From positions 1-64,000 of the forward strand of contig CAMZDG010000001.1 of the NCBI GenBank assembly GCA_947305245.1: 64,000 bases of DNA. Direction: 5' to 3'. Source of the DNA: an uncultured Lachnospiraceae bacterium (GTDB lineage Bacteria; Bacillota; Clostridia; Lachnospirales; Lachnospiraceae). Below, one piece after another: positions 19,209 through 28,141 of this stretch. The translations under genes were made by a program, and so were the position numbers. How positions within the stretch are numbered: the stretch's first letter is position 1; every line of letters starts with the position of its first letter. The notes under the pieces were generated by a model. That model saw nothing but the letters and a program-made list of their open reading frames with translations. It was not told the DNA's origin and made no database searches.

Positions 19209-19240
19209 ATATACTTTATCCTCGTCCTAAACAGAAAATG

Positions 19241-19816
19241 TTATTGATCTATTTTTTTTATGAATTTTGCCGGATTCCCTGCCCACACCTCATCCGAAGG
19301 AATATCATGCGTTATCACGGAGCCAGCCCCAATAACTGATCGTTCGCCTATTGTAACGCCTTTTAAGATAATGCAATGCCCCCCAATCCAAGCTCCTTTT
19401 TTAATCAAAACGGATTCACTCTTTATATCATAATTACCATTAATCCGTTTGTCTGCATAAATCGAATGAAAATCAGTGTCATAGATAACGCAATTTACGC
19501 CTATAAATACATCGTCTTCTATTACAATGTGTTTATTACAATAAATAGAACTATTACTAATTCCAACATTTTTGCCAATCTCCAAAGTACCCTCATTCAT
19601 TATGGCAAAAATACAGTTTCTTTGGCCTCCACCCGCCGGGTTATTTCTCCAATGACTTCTTATAATTGTTTTATCATCAATGCTAAAGAAAGCATTTTTG
19701 TCTTTCTTTAATCTTATTATTCCATATGTCTTTATATTCTTTCCCATCTTCACATGGCGAACACGAAAGACTAGTCGATTAAAATAATCTAGTAAGTACC
19801 AAAACAATCTAAACAT
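19241..19816 (-). CDS. Left-handed beta-helix (hexapeptide) acyltransferase
   Basis: Soluble 191-aa O-acetyltransferase of the CatB/LacA/WbbJ type using acetyl-CoA. Hexapeptide turns are visible from about residue 70 on (LEIGKNVGISNSSIYCNKHI, IEDDVFIGVNCVIYDTDFH), with the catalytic histidine in TDFHSI and the closing TIGERSVIGAGSVITHDIP / VWAGNPAKFI. It probably acetylates a sugar of this glycan. Sialic acid O-acetylation is possible given neuB/neuC/neuA next door but cannot be shown. GAAAGGAAT precedes the ATG. Confidence 0.87.
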   Translation of the reverse strand: MFRLFWYLLDYFNRLVFRVRHVKMGKNIKTYGIIRLKKDKNAFFSIDDKTIIRSHWRNNPAGGGQRNCIFAIMNEGTLEIGKNVGISNSSIYCNKHIVIEDDVFIGVNCVIYDTDFHSIYADKRINGNYDIKSESVLIKKGAWIGGHCIILKGVTIGERSVIGAGSVITHDIPSDEVWAGNPAKFIKKIDQ

Positions 19817-19999
19817 ATTATTCCTTTCATATTAATAAATGACAAAAAACAGCATTCAACATGATTATAATAGAGTTCATCCGTCCGAGAATAATTCTGG
19901 GATTCTTCAATGCCTTATAATCTAAAATATTGTTTGCAATCATTTTCACTAGAGTAATTAATCACTTCATAATTCATTATTATAAAACAATTATACTAT
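19817..19999. other. Intergenic gap between neuA and the acyltransferase gene
   Basis: 183 nt of very AT-rich sequence without a credible gene. On the minus strand a TATAAT about 80 nt before the acyltransferase start could be a -10 box, but no good -35 accompanies it. Confidence 0.4.
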
Positions 20000-20692
20000 T
20001 TACTTCAAATTCATCAGGTAATATTCTGCCATAAATAAATCACTTATTTCATCAATATCCACTGAGTGGTTTTTATCCATAACATAGGGAACAATATTAT
20101 CATTAAAACTCGTTGTGTTATCAAGTTCATCCACTTTGTTAATATAAATACACCCATTCACCTTATAATATCTAGGCATATCTTGTCTTCTGCAAGTACT
20201 GGATACATTCAGCAAAGGCGTCAATCGCCCACTTTCTATAGTACGAATCAAAATTGGATTATCATCAACTTCAGTGATTGATACAAGCGATTTCTCTCCA
20301 TTTTCAAAAAAAATTTTTATAGACTTATCTATATCTTCAGTAGTCCTTAGGGGTTGCGTAGGCTGAAGCAAAACAAGAGTATCAAAGATATTTCCTTGGT
20401 CTTTAAGAGTTTTTACAGCATGTAGGATAGCATCCAAAGTTTTAGAAGTGTCTGATGCTAAAACTGCTGGTCTCATAAACGGTACTTGTGCGCCATATTT
20501 TTTTGAGATGTTCGCAATTTTCTCATCATCTGTGGAAACCATTAAATAATCAATATATTTACTAGACAGCCCAGCTTCGATAGTATAACAAATTAATGGT
20601 TTGCCACACAAATTAATTATGTTTTTATGTGGAATTCCTTTGCTTCCTCCTCTGGCTGGAATTACGGCAAGAATTCTCTTGTTATTATACAT
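20000..20692 (-). CDS. neuA: CMP-sialic acid (acylneuraminate) cytidylyltransferase
   Basis: Activates a nonulosonic acid with CTP to the CMP-sugar donor. About 230 aa. The nucleotide-binding motif AVIPARGGSKGIPHKNI is at residues 9-25, and LMVSTDDEKIANIS and LLQPTQPLR follow as in NeuA/PseF/LegF. The ATG at 20692 has GAGGCGAC upstream; an in-frame start nine codons earlier overlaps neuC without a ribosome-binding site. It is 7 nt downstream of neuC in neuB-neuC-neuA. The family alone does not separate Neu5Ac from legionaminic acid. Confidence 0.88.
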   Translation of the reverse strand: MYNNKRILAVIPARGGSKGIPHKNIINLCGKPLICYTIEAGLSSKYIDYLMVSTDDEKIANISKKYGAQVPFMRPAVLASDTSKTLDAILHAVKTLKDQGNIFDTLVLLQPTQPLRTTEDIDKSIKIFFENGEKSLVSITEVDDNPILIRTIESGRLTPLLNVSSTCRRQDMPRYYKVNGCIYINKVDELDNTTSFNDNIVPYVMDKNHSVDIDEISDLFMAEYYLMNLK

Positions 20693-20699
20693 AGTCGCC

Positions 20700-21836
20700 T
20701 CACATGTCTCTGTCAACAAAACATTTCTGAATTTCCGTTGTCCAAAAATCTGACTGGGAAATTATTTTCATGAAAATTTCAGTACTATTTCCTTTTCCAA
20801 AAACAAATGAAGAGGATCGATAATTTGAGGTAGCAAATATCGCATCCAAAATATTATCTACATCTTCATCAACATGTTGTAAGTTGGGATTCTCACACAA
20901 CAAATATCTTCCGTTCTGCCTTGTGCCAATATCAATTGCCGGAACTCCAAATACGCCTGATTCTCTAATTCCAGCACTAGAATTTCCAATAATAAAATCA
21001 GCATTTTTAAGCAATGTAAGAAAGTATTCAAATCGTAATGATGGGAATATTCTAAATCTCTTATTATTTTCTAGCCGTTTATACTCGTTAAGTATGATTT
21101 CTGAGCCAAGATCATTATTGGGGTAAACAACAATATAATTCTTACCGCTTTTTAATACTGCATCAACTACTATGCCAATTTTTTCCCCTATAACCTCATA
21201 TTCCGTGGTTACCGGATGATACATTAATATTCCATAGCTTTCGAACGGAATCTCGTACCGTTTCCGGGTTTCATTAAACATAGGAAGCCCAGATCCCATC
21301 ATTATGTCAATGTCCGGGGAACCAATAATATATATTCTCTTCTCTTCTTCCCCCATCTGAATTAAGCGTTCTCTTGCCTCTTCCGTACAAACAAAATGAA
21401 CATGTGCAAATTTAGAAATAGCATGACGTATCGATTCATCTATTGTTCCAGAGAGTTCTCCTCCCTCAACATGGCCAACCAAGATATTATGAAATGCTCC
21501 TACTACGGCGCCAGCCAAAGCATCTGTTCTGTCTCCATGTACCAATATCATATTAGGTTTTATGTTTTCAACATACCCCGACAAATATGAAATAGTATTA
21601 CCTAAATTTACGCTTGCACTTTGTGTCTGGGAAAGACCATAGGCGATGTAAATATTTTCATAGCCATCTTTACGCACTTCTTCATATGTGCTACCAAAAG
21701 TTTCCAGCAAATGCATACCACAAACAAATATATAAACGCTAAAGAGTGGTGATAAATCAAGCGCTCTCATCAAGGGTTTCATTTTTCCATAGTCTGCTCT
21801 GGTACCTGTAATAAAAAGGACTTTCTTTTTTTCCAT
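20700..21836 (-). CDS. neuC: UDP-N-acetylglucosamine 2-epimerase (hydrolysing)
   Basis: Converts UDP-GlcNAc to ManNAc and UDP in sialic acid synthesis, or the diacetamido equivalent in legionaminate synthesis (LegG). About 378 aa. Features are FITGTRADYGKMKPL at the N-terminus, LVHGDRTDALAGAVVGAFH, VGHVEGGELSGTIDESIRHA, and FIGNSSAGIRESGVFGVPAI near the C-terminus. The start at ATG 21836 lies 4 nt beyond the neuB stop. AT-rich. Confidence 0.9.
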   Translation of the reverse strand: MEKKKVLFITGTRADYGKMKPLMRALDLSPLFSVYIFVCGMHLLETFGSTYEEVRKDGYENIYIAYGLSQTQSASVNLGNTISYLSGYVENIKPNMILVHGDRTDALAGAVVGAFHNILVGHVEGGELSGTIDESIRHAISKFAHVHFVCTEEARERLIQMGEEEKRIYIIGSPDIDIMMGSGLPMFNETRKRYEIPFESYGILMYHPVTTEYEVIGEKIGIVVDAVLKSGKNYIVVYPNNDLGSEIILNEYKRLENNKRFRIFPSLRFEYFLTLLKNADFIIGNSSAGIRESGVFGVPAIDIGTRQNGRYLLCENPNLQHVDEDVDNILDAIFATSNYRSSSFVFGKGNSTEIFMKIISQSDFWTTEIQKCFVDRDM

Positions 21837-21840
21837 ATCT

Positions 21841-22884
21841 TCAACTCTCAATCATATTCCATGACACCTGTGTGTCATTATCAATGTCAACAACTGCTCT
21901 TTTCCCAATTATATCCTCATATTTTTCTGCAAGTATTTCTCCAGTCCCAGGACGTTTAACCCAAATATTGTCCTTCGTAAATAATTCTCCCGCCTTAATC
22001 GGCTTGATAGTAACAACTGTAGCAAAGGCAAAATCAATTGTGACTTGCTCTTCCTTAGCTGCCACTTTGTTTCCCCCCATCATTAATGGTATATTCTTCG
22101 CCGCATCTATTAGTTCTCGACATCTCTGTTCATCCATTGAGCACACAACATCAGGCCCAGGTCTATTCATAATATCAATAAAATGTCTTTCTACAATACA
22201 AGCACCAAGTGTCATTGCGGCAATACATGCCGTATTTGTCAATGTATGATCAGAAAGGCCGATGGGAACACCCGGAAAAGCATTCATCATTTCCTGCATT
22301 GCTCCCAAACGAACCAACCTTGATTCCGTAGGATAAAGATTAGTTGTATGCAACAACGCATATGGAACTTTTGATTCTTCTAAGATTTTAACTGTCTTAC
22401 TAATACTCGGAATGTCATTCATTCCCGTTGAAACAATCATTGGCTTTCCAAAAGAAGCAATATGTTTAATTAGAGGATAATTATTTAGTTCGCCAGATCC
22501 TATCTTATATGCAAGCACTCCAAATCTTTCAAGTCTGTCCGCCGCTGCGCGTGAAAAAGGAGTACTTAAAAAAACCATTCCTTTTGACTCTACATACTTC
22601 ATAAGTTCATATTCTTCTTCCTCGCTTAGCGCACATCTTTCCATCACCTCATATATGCTTACATTGCTATTTCCTGGAATAACAGCTTTTGCCGCGTGAC
22701 TCATTTCATCCTCAACCACATGAGTCTGATGCTTAATTATTTTAGCCCCAGCCCTCTCTGCAGCATCTACTATCAATTTCGCAACTGTAAGGGATCCCTC
22801 ATGATTAATACCCATTTCTGGAATTACCAGAGGTTCTTCCCCGATCCCGACCTTTATGTTTCCAATGCTAAATGATGACTGCAT
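21841..22884 (-). CDS. neuB: N-acetylneuraminate (nonulosonate) synthase
   Basis: Condenses phosphoenolpyruvate with ManNAc (or a diacetamido hexose) to give a nine-carbon sialic acid. 347 aa, normal length. The TIM-barrel part has [15 protein letters not shown] and [14 protein letters not shown], and IGLSDHT and ERHFID provide metal and substrate residues. The C-terminal antifreeze-like SAF domain is about residues 285-345 ([23 protein letters not shown]). The ribosome-binding site is GGAAAGGAAA. First of the neuB-neuC-neuA cluster. No LegB/LegC-type dehydratase-aminotransferase pair is in the window, which favours Neu5Ac. Confidence 0.9.
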   Translation of the reverse strand: MQSSFSIGNIKVGIGEEPLVIPEMGINHEGSLTVAKLIVDAAERAGAKIIKHQTHVVEDEMSHAAKAVIPGNSNVSIYEVMERCALSEEEEYELMKYVESKGMVFLSTPFSRAAADRLERFGVLAYKIGSGELNNYPLIKHIASFGKPMIVSTGMNDIPSISKTVKILEESKVPYALLHTTNLYPTESRLVRLGAMQEMMNAFPGVPIGLSDHTLTNTACIAAMTLGACIVERHFIDIMNRPGPDVVCSMDEQRCRELIDAAKNIPLMMGGNKVAAKEEQVTIDFAFATVVTIKPIKAGELFTKDNIWVKRPGTGEILAEKYEDIIGKRAVVDIDNDTQVSWNMIES

Positions 22885-23070
22885 AATAATTTCCTTTCCA
22901 AATTACCGACGAGAATGCCCAAACGGTTTTCTCCAACTAACATTTTCCGCATGACTTATTCTATAAAAAATACTCCAGTTATGCCAATGCATGCATTTCA
23001 AAATTAAACTTCAAATACTATCTGTTCATGCGTTTTGATTATTGATTACAAAAATTTAAGCATTATACTT
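22885..23070. promoter_or_regulatory. Intergenic region upstream of neuB with possible promoter
   Basis: 186 nt, AT-rich, no gene. On the minus strand TTGGCA, a 16-nt spacer and TATAGA form a moderate promoter, suggesting neuB-neuC-neuA can be transcribed separately from the flippase genes. Confidence 0.4.
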
Positions 23071-24597
23071 TTACTCTTTAATAAACACTTTTTTGACTAA
23101 ATTAATACCATACTTAAAATACTTATTTCTACGCCATATAATTACAAGCAGAAAAAATGAGGCAAAAACAATTAATACACTTTTTATAACAATATCAAAG
23201 ATGCTTTGCTCATGTAATTTTGATAATATTACCTTGCAAAACAAAATATTTAAAACAATCATTAAAAAATACTTTATGTTATCAAGTAAATATTTTCGTG
23301 CTCCTTTATTAAAAAAATCATGATACAAGACATAGGTTTCTCTTGGAAAAGATACAAGCGCCATACTAATGATGGTTGAAATCACTATTCCATTGATTCC
23401 GATTAAATTCACTAAAATAATATTGATAAATAGATTAATTAATCCGGCCACACCAGAAATATATGGACTTTTATCCCATAATCCATGTGTTTCATAAATC
23501 ACCATGGTAGCTCTTCTGACTTGATTAATATAAAACATTATTATAATAAGAATTACCGTCGATTCATCTAATAATCTTAACGGCCCCATCCAAATCAACA
23601 TAAAAGGTTGAATTAACAAGTAGAAACCCGTACAAAAAATTCCGGAAATCATGCATATCCAAAAATGCATCGTCCCAAACAAATCTTCTATTTCATCCAT
23701 CGCAGAATGATAAAACTTATTGGCGAAAATAGGAGTTATTGCACCAAATACCGTATAAGTAAATGTCAAGAGGATGCTGGCTATCTTATAATAGTTTCCA
23801 TAAATTGTCACCATGGTAAGTCCAATAAAAGCAGAAATTACAATATTATCCGAGGAAGTAAAAATGACTGTTCCTATACTATTTGTAAATAGAGCCTTTA
23901 CCTTTGAAAAAATAGCATGTCTATTTTCTAGTGACAAATTTCCTTTTGCCACTATACCAGGATAGTATTTATTCTTCCTAAAATATATAATTATATTTAT
24001 AACAATCGTGCCAATGGGCATCCAAATCACATAGAGATAATAATCTGGTTTAAGTAAAAGACACAAAACCTGAATAATTCCAGTTATTGTCGTAAGACTT
24101 ATTTCTATTTTTGAAATAATGTCATTTCGTTGTCCAGCTATGAAAACCGACCTGCAATATCCCCAAAAAAAATACTGTGAAATTGTATTTAACAGATATA
24201 ACAGATATAGTAAGTATACATTTATAGTTTGTGGCACTTCTCCTTTTATCATATACTTTATAAAAGGACATAAAATTAATCCAACCAAAAGAATAACGGT
24301 GCCAATTATCAAATAGATTTTTCTTATAAAATTAAATAATTTGTTTACATATTCCCTGTCTTCTTGCGTTTCACCACTTATAGGTCTATACATAAAGTAT
24401 GTGACAGCCGTCGAAAAGCCAAGTTCGGACATATTTAAGATTGACAAAACCGAAGTAAAAAGTCCTCCTAATCCCACATATTCTTCACCAAGACGATATA
24501 TAATTATGGTACGAGTTATGAACGGGAGAAATACCTTAACCAAGTTATTAATGATTGTAAAAAATATGTTAATTGCCGATCTTTTGCTTCTATTCAT
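23071..24597 (-). CDS. Polysaccharide/oligosaccharide flippase (Wzx-like)
   Basis: Integral membrane protein of 508 aa with about 12-14 helices, of the MOP superfamily. The N-terminus (INIFFTIINNLVKVFLPFIT, IYRLGEEYVGLGGLFTSVL) matches Wzx/PST proteins. It would move undecaprenyl-linked glycan repeat units across the membrane. It lies inside the glycosyltransferase operon, immediately downstream of the candidate sialyltransferase gene. The substrate is unknown. No Wzy-type polymerase was found in the window. Confidence 0.87.
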   Translation of the reverse strand: MNRSKRSAINIFFTIINNLVKVFLPFITRTIIIYRLGEEYVGLGGLFTSVLSILNMSELGFSTAVTYFMYRPISGETQEDREYVNKLFNFIRKIYLIIGTVILLVGLILCPFIKYMIKGEVPQTINVYLLYLLYLLNTISQYFFWGYCRSVFIAGQRNDIISKIEISLTTITGIIQVLCLLLKPDYYLYVIWMPIGTIVINIIIYFRKNKYYPGIVAKGNLSLENRHAIFSKVKALFTNSIGTVIFTSSDNIVISAFIGLTMVTIYGNYYKIASILLTFTYTVFGAITPIFANKFYHSAMDEIEDLFGTMHFWICMISGIFCTGFYLLIQPFMLIWMGPLRLLDESTVILIIIMFYINQVRRATMVIYETHGLWDKSPYISGVAGLINLFINIILVNLIGINGIVISTIISMALVSFPRETYVLYHDFFNKGARKYLLDNIKYFLMIVLNILFCKVILSKLHEQSIFDIVIKSVLIVFASFFLLVIIWRRNKYFKYGINLVKKVFIKE

Positions 24598-24615
24598 GTT
24601 CTTAACCTAGTTTTA

Positions 24616-25470
24616 TTACAAACGAATACGATCTATGCAATCAATTAATGAATATTTAGACGCATTAAATAATTTGCAGCCGTTATATGTTGCATATTCT
24701 TTTAAAATCTGATATGACTCGAAGGCTCTCACTATTGTAGTCAATTCATGGGCCATGTTACTTCTTGTTTCATCATACTTTGCAATCAAAACTCTATCAT
24801 TATCATAAAAATGTTTGTCTTTGGAATATAGATCATTTGTTTTTTGATCAACTTCTAATAATTCAATCCAAGACGTATCTGCACCAACTAATCCAACTTC
24901 ATTGTATTTCATTTCTATGGCAATACACACAGCGGTATTTAATACCGTTTGTGATAAAGGACTCAAAAGATTATTATTCCAATACTCAAACAAAATCTTT
25001 GAAGGTAAGTGTTCAAAACCATAAAGCGATAAAGAATTAAAAAAAATAAATTTCAGACAAGGATGATCCTTTAACTCGTTAATCATATAGCTGTTAACAG
25101 AATAATCTGGCACAATAAAATACATTTGCCAGGTTAATTTCTTTTTTATCGCATCTACAATGTTCATGGACTTTTCAAAATTTTCAGTATTGAAATATAA
25201 TCCGTCTGCCAAAACATAATACAATGGTTTTATTAATTCAAAAATAGGAGATTCAACTGCTTGATTTACCATAAAGCAATCATATTCCTTTAACTTTTCA
25301 AGATCCTGTTGAATTGTTTCATTTAATGACGGCCCATTCCCTATTACCATTGCTTTATTAGCATCTGAAACACTCACAATCCTTTCATAATGTTTCATTT
25401 TTGTTTTAACAAAGAATTTACCCCTGTACAGCACTGATAAAACTCTGTCATTAACGGATGAAATACTCAT
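24616..25470 (-). CDS. Putative sialyltransferase, GT42/DUF115-like
   Basis: A protein of 284 aa with the ordered features of GT42 sialyltransferases such as Campylobacter Cst-II. These are a nucleotide-binding GNGPSL at 44-49, an Asn-Gln at 69-70, a helix QTVLNTAVCIAIEMKY around 174-189, the strand VGLVGADTSW at 192-201, a histidine (241) after a YDETRSNMA stretch matching the catalytic-histidine region, and a C-terminal CKLFNASKYS like the family's NAS/PNS end. The resemblance is remembered, not computed. DUF115/Maf-type glycosyltransferases are related alternatives and also handle nonulosonic acids. The neuB-neuC-neuA genes nearby would provide its CMP donor. Confidence 0.6.
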   Translation of the reverse strand: MSISSVNDRVLSVLYRGKFFVKTKMKHYERIVSVSDANKAMVIGNGPSLNETIQQDLEKLKEYDCFMVNQAVESPIFELIKPLYYVLADGLYFNTENFEKSMNIVDAIKKKLTWQMYFIVPDYSVNSYMINELKDHPCLKFIFFNSLSLYGFEHLPSKILFEYWNNNLLSPLSQTVLNTAVCIAIEMKYNEVGLVGADTSWIELLEVDQKTNDLYSKDKHFYDNDRVLIAKYDETRSNMAHELTTIVRAFESYQILKEYATYNGCKLFNASKYSLIDCIDRIRL

Positions 25471-25517
25471 ATTATCACATTGATACCTTTCAAATACTTA
25501 TCGTATATAAACACGAC

Positions 25518-26255
25518 TCATAAAAATTTAATTATTTCTTTTGCAAATAATTTAATTCTGCTCAATATGTACTCTGGAACTGATATTAAGTGATATAAAT
25601 ACTTTATTTTAGCCGTTTCTTTCATAGCCTTATAACTATAAGAAACTCCATTTATTCTGAAATCACTTAAAACATGATACACCGGGCAAAATACTATATC
25701 TTTATTAGATATTGCTTTATACATAAAATCTAGATCGCTTGAATATTTAAATTTCGTGTCATATAAATAAAAATCATCATAAATGCTTTTGCTAATAAAT
25801 GTCGCGGGATGAAAGATCATTCTGTTCTTCATATTTCTATGATTTACAAATGCAATTTCTAGTTCATTTTCTTTTAAATCAATGATTCTGATTGCGCCGT
25901 ACAGAATCTGATATTTTTTATTATAGTCATATTCTTTTATGACTTTTTCCAAGCAATCTGATTCATAATAATCATCACTATTAATTATCCCTACCAACTC
26001 TCCCTTGGACATTTTTATTCCTTTGTTCATCGCATCATATATTCCGTTATCTTTCTCAGATACATATCTAAGTTTTCCATTAAATTGAGGAATAAATGAT
26101 TTAATTATGTCAACGGTATTATCTGTAGAGCCTCCATCTATGATGATATATTCATAATTCTTATACGATTGTTTTAGTACCTGTTCGATCGTTTTTTTTA
26201 TGGTTTTCTCACTATTAAATGATGGTGTGATAATACTAATCAAAACCTCATTCAT
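25518..26255 (-). CDS. Glycosyltransferase family 2
   Basis: A 245-aa GT-A enzyme of the short WcaA/WbbD-like type. The nucleotide-sugar fold is clear: ISIITPSFNSEKTIKKTIE, IIIDGGSTDNTVDII, DNGIYDAMNKGI, and the metal-binding aspartates in GIINSDDYY near residue 92. It likely adds one sugar to the undecaprenyl-linked repeat unit on the cytoplasmic face. The sugar is unknown. Its start overlaps the stop of the upstream GT2 gene by 4 nt (ATGA), so the two are coupled. AT-rich. Confidence 0.9.
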   Translation of the reverse strand: MNEVLISIITPSFNSEKTIKKTIEQVLKQSYKNYEYIIIDGGSTDNTVDIIKSFIPQFNGKLRYVSEKDNGIYDAMNKGIKMSKGELVGIINSDDYYESDCLEKVIKEYDYNKKYQILYGAIRIIDLKENELEIAFVNHRNMKNRMIFHPATFISKSIYDDFYLYDTKFKYSSDLDFMYKAISNKDIVFCPVYHVLSDFRINGVSYSYKAMKETAKIKYLYHLISVPEYILSRIKLFAKEIIKFL

Positions 26256-27283
26256 ACAATCATCTCTCTTTTTTGAATCAACATAGCTTTAGAATTCTTT
26301 ATCCACGCAAGTATATAAATCAGAAAAGAAAACTGGGATTTGATCAATAAAAATTGCAGCTTTCTTTTATTTGAAATAAAGTCTTTTGCTTCAAGCTTTT
26401 GAGCCATGAGCAAAAAAGGGGGTTTATTCATTATTCCTTTTATTTTTTTTCGTTCATATCTTTCACCAGCGAGAAGGCCTTCTTCGACTTCTTTAAAAAA
26501 ATAAGTAATAAGATATTTTGTAAATAATTGGTCTGTTTCTTGATTCTCTTCATCAGCTGTTAACAAGATCCATCTATCTAAAAACAAATCCCATTCACAT
26601 AAATCGTCCCATTTTTTGTGAACTGCATGAAGTGCCGAGTATGAATTTTGATAATAATAATACCAATCTTCTGGAACAATCAAAAAACTATTAGCTTTTT
26701 TAATAAATTCTAAATTATATAACTGATCTTCAAAGTATTTAATCGTTTCATCAAATTTCACAGTTTTTGCAATAGCTGTTCGATATAGTCGCCCGCATGG
26801 AGATGCTAAAATATGCCCATCTTCGTTTTTGCTTTCAATGGAAAACATTAAATTTAACACAACATTTGTATCAAATAATGCTTTCCTTTCATTTATCACT
26901 TGTTTCGAATTATAATCAGGAATATAGACTATTCTTCCGATAACCAAATCATATTTTTCTTCGGATAAACAGCTAACAGCATTATGTATAAAAGATTTGT
27001 CTATCAAATCATCTGAATCAACAAATATTATATATTCACCACTTGCTTTTTCTACACCGCGGTTTCTTGCAAAGGAAACACCATGATTGGAATAATAATG
27101 GTATTGAATTCTTTCATCTATTGTAGATGCTTCGGCGTATTGTTTTGAAAAAGCTTGATCACTACCATCATCAATAATGATCACTTCAATTTCAGCATAA
27201 TCCTGCTCAATTATTCTCGATAAACAATCCTTAAATGTTGAGACAGGAGTGTTGTAAATTGGAATAATAATACTTACTAACAT
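26252..27283 (-). CDS. Glycosyltransferase family 2
   Basis: A 343-aa GT2 enzyme: VSIIIPIYNTPVSTFKDCL, EVIIIDDGSDQAF, GVSFARNRGVEKASGEYIIF, and the Asp-Ser-Asp-Asp site in FVDSDDLID near residue 92. The acceptor-side residues around FEDQLYNLEF resemble the ED motif of capsular transferases. The C-terminal third is not family-specific. It sits in the middle of a run of three GT2 genes. Specificity cannot be assigned. Confidence 0.9.
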   Translation of the reverse strand: MLVSIIIPIYNTPVSTFKDCLSRIIEQDYAEIEVIIIDDGSDQAFSKQYAEASTIDERIQYHYYSNHGVSFARNRGVEKASGEYIIFVDSDDLIDKSFIHNAVSCLSEEKYDLVIGRIVYIPDYNSKQVINERKALFDTNVVLNLMFSIESKNEDGHILASPCGRLYRTAIAKTVKFDETIKYFEDQLYNLEFIKKANSFLIVPEDWYYYYQNSYSALHAVHKKWDDLCEWDLFLDRWILLTADEENQETDQLFTKYLITYFFKEVEEGLLAGERYERKKIKGIMNKPPFLLMAQKLEAKDFISNKRKLQFLLIKSQFSFLIYILAWIKNSKAMLIQKREMIV

Positions 27284-27298
27284 ATTTAACCCTTTATG

Positions 27299-28141
27299 TT
27301 ATTTATTTGTCGCATAAAACTTTATTGCAAAAAACATCTGGCAAAGAAACGATCTTATCTTTGCATAGCCTCTGTATTCCCTTAAATAATGGGAGAAGCT
27401 ATTTAATTGCATCTTTAACAGTCTATTCTTTTCAAATACTTTTTTTGTCGTGTATGAGTGGTCGTGGATAATACTATGTTCTATGTCACATGCACATTTA
27501 TAGCCTTTCCTCAGATATCTTTCGGCCAAAATCATTTCTTCACAATACAAAAAAGTTTTTTCATCAAGATAACCGCATTCTGCAGTTTTGTGAATATCGA
27601 GCAACATGCAACATCCCTGGGGTCTGTATATATATGAATACCCCCCCTGGTCAACAGTTCTTCGTCCCTTTCTTTTATAAGAAAAAATCCCCAAAGTCAT
27701 GTCGAAAAAGCTATATTTGACTGCATCTCGATTATATAAATATCCATTCTCAGAATATATGTCAGGATTAACAGCAGCAACTTGTGTGTCTTTATCAAAA
27801 ACATAAAGCATGTGCTCTAATAATTTGCCATCATTCGTTAATATATCATTATTGATGATCCAAACATATTTATATCCCAATTGTTCTGCAAATCTTATTC
27901 CCAGATTATTGCCTTTTGCGTATCCATAATTTTGTCCGGCTTGAATATAATGATACTCACCTATCTTTTTCTCTCTTAATTTCAAGTCAGATTCATTTGG
28001 CGAAGCATTGTCAACAATAACAAACTGCTCCCATTGTAATTGATATAAATCATGAATTAGCATGGCTTCTTTCAGAGTTTCTTCCCATGTTATATAATTC
28101 AAAATTAATATTGCGACGTCACTTTTTCTGCTTGTTTCCAT
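27299..28141 (-). CDS. Glycosyltransferase family 2, rhamnosyltransferase-like
   Basis: A 280-aa GT2 protein with the WbbL/RfbF-type layout: VAILILNYITWEETLKEAM, FVIVDNASPNESDLKL, GYAKGNNLGIRFA and YVWIINNDI, followed by YCEEMILAERYLRKGYK and HDHSYTTKK. These features are typical of enzymes that add rhamnose or another deoxysugar, but no dTDP-rhamnose genes are in the window. It overlaps the end of the upstream WecG/TagA gene by 23 nt. Confidence 0.88.
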   Translation of the reverse strand: METSRKSDVAILILNYITWEETLKEAMLIHDLYQLQWEQFVIVDNASPNESDLKLREKKIGEYHYIQAGQNYGYAKGNNLGIRFAEQLGYKYVWIINNDILTNDGKLLEHMLYVFDKDTQVAAVNPDIYSENGYLYNRDAVKYSFFDMTLGIFSYKRKGRRTVDQGGYSYIYRPQGCCMLLDIHKTAECGYLDEKTFLYCEEMILAERYLRKGYKCACDIEHSIIHDHSYTTKKVFEKNRLLKMQLNSFSHYLREYRGYAKIRSFLCQMFFAIKFYATNK

